From the NCBI RefSeq assembly GCF_964028355.1, contig NZ_OZ034761.1, forward strand, positions 744,001 through 808,000: a DNA stretch of 64,000 nucleotides, given 5' to 3'. The position numbers and the translations under genes are program-made. A model generated the notes under the pieces. It made no database searches and had not been told where the DNA came from. It was given only the letters and a program-made list of their open reading frames with translations. Within the stretch, counting starts at the first letter, position 1. Each line of letters begins with the position of its first letter. Below, piece by piece: positions 57,902 through 64,000 of this stretch. The stretch comes from Wolbachia endosymbiont (group B) of Gerris lacustris (GTDB lineage Bacteria; Pseudomonadota; Alphaproteobacteria; Rickettsiales; Anaplasmataceae).

Positions 57902-58435
57902 ATGGACAAAAAGAAGGTTATAATATATACAGATGGAGCATGTTCTGGAAATCCGGGGCCTGGTGGATGGGCAGCCGTGGTGATGTATGAAAATAAAAGT
58001 ATCTTTATCAAAAAACGCATCTCTGGAGGTGAAGAAAACACAACGAATAACAAAATGGAATTAAAGGCTGTGATTAATGGGCTAAAGATGTTGAAAGTTT
58101 CTTGCAAAGTTATTTTACACACTGATAGTCGTTATATTAAGCAAGGTATAACAGAGTGGATCAATAAATGGAAGGTAAATGGTTGGAAGACAACCGATAA
58201 AAAGCCAGTGAAGAACAGGGAATTATGGCAGGAACTAGATGAAGTTGCTTTACAGCATGATGTTAATTGGAAGTGGGTTAGAGCTCACAGTGGTAATACC
58301 TATAATGAAGAGGCAGATAGACTTGCTAGAAAGGAATCTAAAAAGCTAAAATATAGAGATTGTGAGGTCAAGAAATCACCAAAAAATAGAGGGAACTCTA
58401 AGTTTCATAGATTGGGTGGAGTATTATGGCAATAA
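57902..58435 (+). CDS. rnhA: ribonuclease HI
   Basis: 178 residues from the ATG at 57902 ([20 protein letters not shown]). The catalytic residues are visible in [15 protein letters not shown] (D), [10 protein letters not shown] (E), LHTDSRYI (D) and NEEADRLAR (D). Sequence after ~150 is an extra basic tail ([20 protein letters not shown]). It degrades RNA in RNA-DNA hybrids. Its 3' end overlaps the mutL fragment start by 10 bases, while the complete mutL at 36360 has no rnhA before it. The tail could be the result of that fusion. Confidence 0.92.
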   Translation: MDKKKVIIYTDGACSGNPGPGGWAAVVMYENKSIFIKKRISGGEENTTNNKMELKAVINGLKMLKVSCKVILHTDSRYIKQGITEWINKWKVNGWKTTDKKPVKNRELWQELDEVALQHDVNWKWVRAHSGNTYNEEADRLARKESKKLKYRDCEVKKSPKNRGNSKFHRLGGVLWQ

Positions 58436-58956
58436 TTCTTTTAAACACAAAAACTATAAATCGTATAGCAGCGGGAGAGGTAATAGAGAGGCCAGCAAGT
58501 GTAGTAAAGGAATTAGTAGAAAATGCAATAGATGCTGGAAGTTCAGAAATAGAGATCAAAATAGAAAGTGGTGGGCGTAACCTTATAACTGTGACAGATG
58601 ATGGAAATGGAATAGAAAAGGAAGATTTGGAACTTGCGTTTATGCGCCACGCTACTTCAAAATTAAGCGATAGTGAGTTAATAGAAATCAAACATCTTGG
58701 ATTTAGGGGAGAAGCTTTGCCTTCAATTGCAGCAGTAAGTAGAATGAAATTATCGTCTAAGGCAAGTGGAGCAAAGGAAGCATGGTCTATAAGGTATGAG
58801 GGAGGAGAAAAAATAAGAGAGATTACACCTTGTTCTTTGCTACAGGGTACATATATTGAAGTTCGTGACTTATTTTTTGCCACACCAAATAGATTAAAAT
58901 TTCTAAAAACCGAGAGGGCAGAAACACAAAGCATTGTTGATATTGTAAATAACTTA
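58426..58956 (+). pseudogene. mutL: MutL 5' fragment cut by IS630
   Basis: 177 codons ([20 protein letters not shown] ... [10 protein letters not shown]) match the N-terminal ATPase part of the complete MutL at 36360, with few substitutions. The gene is cut at TTA (58954-58956) by IS630 copy F. Sequence beyond the IS is phage DNA, so the rest is missing. The ATPase lid and endonuclease domains are absent. Confidence 0.92.
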
Positions 58957-60058
58957 TACCAATTCCCGCTATACAAGCAACGAATAGACAATAATGGAAA
59001 AAAAGCCATACTGGAGTAAGTAAAATAGCGAGGTTTAGATGGCATTAAGATCAAAATTATTGGATGAAAAAGTGGTGGAATCAGCAAAAGAGATGCTGAA
59101 GAAAGTAAGAAATAATGCGTATGTTGCAAAAAAACTAAATGCTGTAATTGCAGCAAAAAAGCACAGTATAACAGCTGTAGCAAAAATATGTTGCATTTCG
59201 AGAAAGGCAATTACTACATGGATAAAGCACATAAAATTTGGAAGAGAAGAAAAATTATTTTCTCCACCTCAACGCCGTAGAAAAACTATATTGAACCAAA
59301 GTCAACTTGAACAAATTGAGGTGTGGATAGAGGAAAACCCCAATATTACTATTAGAGAAATGAGAATAAGAATCCAAGAAAGATTTGGTTTGAATATCAG
59401 CAAATCCACAATACATCGTAATATGCAAAGAATGAAATTCTCATATATCACACCAAGACCAGTTCATAGTGGACAGGATAAAAATAAGCAAGAGGAGTTT
59501 AAAAAAAAACCTCAATGAAACTATTGTCATGCATTCTGAAAAAGAGCTATTTTTCTTCGATGAATCACGGTTTGGTACACATTCAAAAGTTGGACATGGG
59601 TGGTTTAAAAAAGGCAGTAGGACACAGGTTAAGGTAAAATTAGGTAGGGAAATTTTTATCTCTATAGTGCAGTTAATCCCAGAAATGGAGAGAATTTTAG
59701 CTTATTTGCACCAAACGTCAACACTGCTTGTATAAATATATTCCTTGAACAGATGTCGCAATATTTAGGAATACGAAAGGCTTTTCTCGTGATGGATTGC
59801 GCTAGTTGGCATAAGTCAAAAAGTTTAAAGATACCTAAAAATATCGAAATTATATACCTACCACCATACTCACCTGACCTCAATCCTGTTGAGAGGTTTT
59901 GGTTATATATAAAACAGAACATTTTGCGCAATAAAATCTACGATACAATTGTTCTGCTTGAGAGCGCTTTGTGTAAATTTATTACCTCTCTTTCCCCTTC
60001 CACGGTTAAACAACTCTGCAATGCTTCTTATTTGGTTCATTAATAATGAGAGTTGGTA
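58957..60058 (+). mobile_element. IS630-family insertion sequence, copy F
   Basis: 1102 bp, flanked by TTA on both sides. The left flank is mutL and the right flank a phage connector gene. The complete mutL shows the expected TTAGCAATG continuation, which is absent here, so the junction is recombinational. Confidence 0.92.
59039..60043 (+). pseudogene. IS630 transposase with extra one-base deletion (copy F)
   Basis: HTH frame 59039-59518 is intact. The DDE frame breaks after KLGRE (59469-59735) and resumes at 59753-60043. Same deletion as copies C and G. Confidence 0.88.
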
Positions 60059-60293
60059 TTAGTTATTATTTTAGTGACGTAGGGAGCTATATTGAATTTT
60101 CAATTATTTGAGCATAATAAGAGCTGATTTTGTATATGAAGCTGGTTATGATAGTGTTCCTGAGCAAATAAAGCTAGGCATTATGCAGCATGTTTCTGCT
60201 CTTTATAAAAATCGTGAATCAGAAGTAAGTAGCCACTTATCTGAAGTGAAGAAGGTATATTCTCCATTTCGCGAACCAAAGGTTGTTTTGTAG
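60059..60293 (+). pseudogene. phage head-tail connector (gp6-like) 3' remnant
   Basis: Two frames carry the remains: SYYFSDVGSYIEFSII, then after a frame change IIRADFVYEAGYDSVPEQIK, LGIMQHVSALYKNRESE and VYSPFREPKVVL. The second stretch has the AGY...VPEQIKxAIxxHVxxLYxxRE pattern of gp6/YqbG-type connectors. The 5' part is removed by IS630 copy F. Confidence 0.65.
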
Positions 60294-60330
60294 TTCCTGT
60301 TTGTCATTCGATAGCAGATACAACAGATCC

Positions 60331-60616
60331 AAGTAGCCCCTTCGGTGTCATCCGAGTAGCCCCTTCGGTGTCATTCCAGTGCTGACTGTACAAAAATTGT
60401 AACTTAATTCCATAAGGGAAGGTGTCATCCCAATGCTTCTGTACGAATATTGTAACTTACGTTCTTAAGGAAAGGTGTTATCCCAGTACTGGTATTCAGG
60501 AAAATTGATTGTAAATGAGCAAACATTTTCAATAAAATGACCAACAAGAAGAATAGTTAATTCATTTAGATAAAACTGGATTCCAGTACTGGAATGACAC
60601 CAAAGGGGCCACTGGA
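60331..60616. repeat. palindromic/tandem repeat cluster
   Basis: AGTAGCCCCTTCGGTGTCAT occurs twice in tandem (60331-60353, 60354-60376; 23-bp unit). It is followed by two ~54-bp units containing TGTAC(A/G)A(A/T)ATTGTAACTTA. The cluster closes with TACTGGAATGACACCAAAGG, the near reverse complement of its beginning. Same family as 764-872 and 4100-4214. Confidence 0.8.
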
Positions 60617-60746
60617 GTAACAACCTCTATTATATCTGCAAATCGCAAGGATTAATTATGGAAAAAATTCAAGTTATAAATGAGTTGTATAATACTATTT
60701 ATGCGGCATTAAAAGCAAACTCTGATTTAAAAAAATATGTTACTAA

Positions 60747-61848
60747 TACCAACTCTCATTATTAATGAACCAAATAAGAAGCATTGCAGAGTTGTTTAAC
60801 CGTGGAAGGGGAAAGAGAGGTAATAAATTTACACAAAGCGCTCTCAAGCAGAACAATTGTATCGTAGATTTTATTGCGCAAAATGTTCTGTTTTATATAT
60901 AACCAAAACCTCTCAACAGGATTGAGGTCAGGTGAGTATGGTGGTAGGTATATAATTTCGATATTTTTAGGTATCTTTAAACTTTTTGACTTATGCCAAC
61001 TAGCGCAATCCATCACGAGAAAAGCCTTTCGTATTCCTAAATATTGCGACATCTGTTCAAGGAATATATTTATACAAGCAGTGTTGACGTTTGGTGCAAA
61101 TAAGCTAAAATTCTCTCCATTTCTGGGATTAACTGCACTATAGAGATAAAAATTTCCCTACCTAATTTTACCTTAACCTGTGTCCTACTGCCTTTTTTAA
61201 ACCACCCATGTCCAACTTTTGAATGTGTACCAAACCGTGATTCATCGAAGAAAAATAGCTCTTTTTCAGAATGCATGACAATAGTTTCATTGAGGTTTTT
61301 TTTTAAACTCCTCTTGCTTATTTTTATCCTGTCCACTATGAACTGGTCTTGGTGTGATATATGAGAATTTCATTCTTTGCATATTACGATGTATTGTGGA
61401 TTTGCTGATATTCAAACCAAATCTTTCTTGGATTCTTATTCTCATTTCTCTAATAGTAATATTGGGGTTTTCCTCTATCCACACCTCAATTTGTTCAAGT
61501 TGACTTTGGTTCAATATAGTTTTTCTACGGCGTTGAGGTGGAGAAAATAATTTTTCTTCTCTTCCAAATTTTATGTGCTTTATCCATGTAGTAATTGCCT
61601 TTCTCGAAATGCAACATATTTTTGCTACAGCTGTTATACTGTGCTTTTTTGCTGCAATTACAGCATTTAGTTTTTTTGCAACATACGCATTATTTCTTAC
61701 TTTCTTCAGCATCTCTTTTGCTGATTCCACCACTTTTTCATCCAATAATTTTGATCTTAATGCCATCTAAACCTCGCTATTTTACTTACTCCAGTATGGC
61801 TTTTTTTCCATTATTGTCTATTCGTTGCTTGTATAGCGGGAATTGGTA
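60747..61848 (-). mobile_element. IS630-family insertion sequence, copy G
   Basis: 1102 bp, minus orientation, TAA at 60744-60746 and 61849-61851. Confidence 0.92.
60762..61766 (-). pseudogene. IS630 transposase with extra one-base deletion (copy G)
   Basis: HTH frame 61766-61287 is intact. The DDE frame is broken at the same T-run as copies C and F (pieces 61336-61070 and 61052-60762). Confidence 0.88.
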
Positions 61849-62242
61849 TAAGTATTCTTCTTTAGGGCAAGGTGTTAGTATGAAACCCGAACTCAAGAAC
61901 CGTTTGCACAATCATGCTTCAGGTGTTATTCGCTGCCCTGAAGCACAATCCTTAGCTTTAGACTTAAGAATACAATTACATAAAAGATGCCATGAGAGAT
62001 CTACATATTTCAGCAAATCTAAAAAAAGAAAATTAGAAAATATAAATGCAACATTTAAGGAAAATACATCAAATATACAACTGTTTCAAAGTAGTCAGAA
62101 TCTACCATCAGACATATCAATGCAACGCGAAGATCTTTTTGACGGAACGGAAAATATGGTTAGTGTAACTAATGAGATGCCTATGTTTTCATTTAACAGT
62201 GTTGCTGTAGAACCTGTGAATAACGAGAATTTAAGAAGATAA

Positions 62243-62685
62243 TTTTACAATAAGCTATCTAGTTTTATGAGAGGAACATTCAAAAAAAACCCGAGAGATA
62301 AAATAATAAATTGATATAAAGAAAAGTTTGTACGAATCAAGCGGTAGTCCAACTGATCCCAAGAAAAATTCTTCTCACGCCTGCTGGTTTTGGTTGTTGA
62401 AAATAGTTAGGTCGTTTAATTTTTTATGTTATGTTTTAATAAGTTAATTGCAATTCATTGCATAGAAAATTTTTAAATAGGGATTGACAAGTTTTAGAGA
62501 TGGAGTATTTTATGAAAAGTATATTGAGCTATTAATTTTTTATGTATAGTAAATATGATAGTGAAAATATTTTTCTTTATGTTATTAGGTAGCTGTTTTA
62601 TTTAGAAAAGGATATTTTTTCTTATTTGAGATTGAATACCTTACTTTTGCCTAATTAAATTAGATGGTTTTATATGGAGGGTTAA
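62243..62685. other. upstream region of a third cassette front
   Basis: No gene seen. A 50-base stretch at 62273-62325 resembles the IS256 left end (GGAACATTCAAAAAAAACCC, then AATAAATTGATATAAAGAAA), a decayed IS256 trace. From ~62325 the DNA aligns with the regions before cifA1 and cifA2 (TCCCAAGAAAAATTCTTCTC, TGGTTTTGGTTGTTGAAAAT). Confidence 0.55.
62484..62511 (+). promoter_or_regulatory. predicted sigma70 promoter, third copy
   Basis: TTGACA (62484-62489), 16 bases, TATTTT (62506-62511), followed 174 bases later by the ankyrin gene. The flanking GGATTGACAAGTTTTAGAGA matches cifA1's GATTGACAAGTTTTAAAGG. Confidence 0.55.
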
Positions 62686-63406
62686 ATGATTTCTGGTGAT
62701 GATAATGAATTATTTGCTGCTGTACGTAGTGGAGATGCTAATCTAGTTGCAGATCTTCTCAATAAGGGGGCTAATGTTAATGCTAAGGACAATAATGGCA
62801 ATACTCCTCTGCACTTAGCTGCTCTCGCAGATGAATTACGGATAGTAGAAAAGCTTATAGAGGGAGGGGCTGATGTTAATGCTAAGAACAATCATAGTGC
62901 TACTCCTCTGCACTGGGCTGCTCTTAACCAGAACTGCAGTATAGTAGAAAAGCTTATAGAGAAAGGGGCTGATATTAATGCTAAGAACAATAATGGCAAT
63001 ACTCCTTTGCATTGGGCTGTTAAAAGTAGTCATTTAGAAGTAGCTGAATTTCTTATAAGTAAGAATGCTGACATTAACACTAAAAATAAAGATGATTGGA
63101 CACCTTTGCACTCTGCAGATGCTCGTGGCAACTTGAATGTAGTTGAGCTCATTCTTAAAAAAGGGGATGATGTTGATGCTATAGGGGCTTTAACCGTGGC
63201 AAATACGCTTAATGAAGAAAACAGCTTAGAAATACGAAACCTTCTAGAAGAAAGAATAAGAAGAAATGAAGAAATCACCCAACATCTTAATTTACAAGAA
63301 GAAAGCAGCTCCCTATCAACACGTTTCCATAATCGCCGTAGTATTGCACAAGAAGATGAAAATTCGTTGCAAAATGATAAGATAGGTCCTAATAAAATAG
63401 GAGTTA
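62686..63406 (+). pseudogene. ankyrin-repeat protein, 3' end cut by IS630
   Basis: 240 native codons starting MISGDDNELFAAVRSGDANL after TGGAGGG. Five to six regular ankyrin repeats span residues ~5-170 (NGNTPLHLAALADELRIVEK, HSATPLHWAALNQNCSIVEK, NGNTPLHWAVKSSHLEVAEF, DDWTPLHSADARGNLNVVEL), with near-consensus turns (GADVNAKNN). A charged helical tail follows. The last codons before the stop at 63459 are translated from IS630 copy H (IPTLIINEPNKKHCRVV), so the true C-terminus is lost. It is driven by the cif-type promoter. Confidence 0.85.
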
Positions 63407-64000
63407 TACCAACTCTCATTATTAATGAACCAAATAAGAAGCATTGCAGAGTTGTTTAACCGTGGAAGGGGAAAGAGAGGTAATAAATTTACACAAAGCG
63501 CTCTCAAGCAGAACAATTGTATCGTAGATTTTATTGCGCAAAATGTTCTGTTTTATATATAACCAAAACCTCTCAACAGGATTGAGGTCAGGTGAGTATG
63601 GTGGTAGGTATATAATTTCGATATTTTTAGGTATCTTTAAACTTTTTGACTTATGCCAACTAGCGCAATCCATCACGAGAAAAGCCTTTCGTATTCCTAA
63701 ATATTGCGACATCTGTTCAAGGAATATATTTATACAAGCAGTGTTGACGTTTGGTGCAAATAAGCTAAAATTCTCTCCATTTCTGGGATTAACTGCACTA
63801 TAGAGATAAAAATTTTCCCTACCTAATTTTACCTTAACCTGTGTCCTACTGCCTTTTTTAAACCACCCATGTCCAACTTTTGAATGTGTACCAAACCGTG
63901 ATTCATCGAAGAAAAATAGCTCTTTTTCAGAATGCATGACAATAGTTTCATTGAGGTTTTTTTTTAAACTCCTCTTGCTTATTTTTATCCTGTCCACTAT
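63407..64000 (-). mobile_element. IS630-family insertion sequence, copy H (runs off window)
   Basis: Minus orientation; the left flank is TTA at 63404-63406. The first 594 bases are visible. Confidence 0.92.
63422..64000 (-). CDS. IS630 transposase, partial (copy H)
   Basis: The DDE frame (63997-63422) is full length with the intact T-run, so it belongs to the 1103-bp lineage. The HTH frame lies beyond the window. Confidence 0.85.
   Translation of the reverse strand: MVDRIKISKRSLKKNLNETIVMHSEKELFFFDESRFGTHSKVGHGWFKKGSRTQVKVKLGRENFYLYSAVNPRNGENFSLFAPNVNTACINIFLEQMSQYLGIRKAFLVMDCASWHKSKSLKIPKNIEIIYLPPYSPDLNPVERFWLYIKQNILRNKIYDTIVLLESALCKFITSLSPSTVKQLCNASYLVH

Larger units (their letters stand above)
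60658..62242 (+). pseudogene. ORF interrupted by IS630: phage tail-type start joined to an unrecognised C-terminal part
   Basis: The 5' part (60658-60746) reads MEKIQVINELYNTIYAALKA, which resembles the start of DUF3168-type tail completion proteins and follows a connector gene. The 3' part (61849-62242) reads KYSSLGQGVSMKPELKNRLH through RCPEAQSLALDLRIQLHKRC to a low-complexity tail. Removal of IS630 plus one TAA joins them in frame (159 codons). The 3' part does not look like DUF3168, so the match of frames may be chance after IS-IS recombination. Function of the 3' part is unknown. Confidence 0.5.

Noticed and set aside
58398..59210. 270-residue minus-strand frame across mutL and IS630
   Set aside because: Antisense of the mutL fragment and the IS630 HTH frame; no domain.
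61595..61848. N-terminal part of a 215-residue plus-strand frame (61595-62242)
   Set aside because: It is the antisense of IS630 copy G read into the following DNA. Only the part after 61848 is considered.

Overview
The window is Wolbachia (Rickettsiales, Alphaproteobacteria). It is AT-rich. It carries Wolbachia-type housekeeping genes, phage WO structural genes, ankyrin-repeat genes, MutL, a wmk-like double HTH-XRE regulator, and two cytoplasmic-incompatibility (cif) loci. It is packed with near-identical insertion sequences: eight IS630-type, five IS5-type (one partial), two IS256 and one IS110. Strain and supergroup cannot be fixed from this sequence alone. The multi-domain CifB proteins are of the kind called type V.

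Layout. 1-11375 is mostly chromosomal: the 3' end of a YebC/PmpR gene, an M23 peptidase, an SPFH protein, a TPP riboswitch with a PQ-loop transporter and a thiamine pyrophosphokinase, an ankyrin gene split by IS5, an MFS exporter, ubiE, an MsbA-like ABC exporter, a His-rich ORF and a repetitive coiled-coil gene cut by IS256. 11376-15021 is two IS256 copies in tandem, the first split by IS630. 15022-23058 is a WO head module (S49 minor capsid protein, decoration protein, major capsid protein, joining protein, gpZ-like, tail fragment). Its S49 and major capsid genes are interrupted by IS5, IS630 and IS110. Removing the insertions restores the reading frames, so this prophage was probably inactivated recently.

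24328-63406 looks like WO eukaryotic-association DNA built from repeated cassettes. Cassette 1 has an ankyrin protein and a membrane AAA+ ATPase pointing away from cifA-cifB, then two tiny ORFs, an Rpn-type PD-(D/E)XK nuclease, mutL, a wmk-like gene and a broken radC. Cassette 2 (41765-58956) repeats this order: truncated ankyrin gene, AAA+ gene, cifA, a giant broken cifB, tiny ORFs, Rpn nuclease, rnhA and truncated mutL. The ANK-AAA blocks are the same length (3,692 bp) with matching translations, while the cif genes and downstream genes have diverged. A third, partial cassette front (62300-63406) has the same promoter in front of an ankyrin gene.

The second cifB, once one IS630 is removed and one frameshift bridged, would encode about 2,650 residues: OTU protease, two PD-(D/E)XK nuclease domains, a hydrophobic pore-forming-like region, ankyrin repeats and a C-terminal domain shared with the first CifB. 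The first CifB (1,494 aa) has no OTU or pore region and carries three near-identical 61-residue repeats. Observations most worth following are the repeated cassette, the 22-residue hydrophobic ORF downstream of both cifB genes that differs only at synonymous sites, the possible -1 frameshift site in cifB2, the shared promoter, the riboswitch whose P1 helix covers the start codon of a candidate thiamine transporter, and the 3-bp target duplications of the IS630 element.
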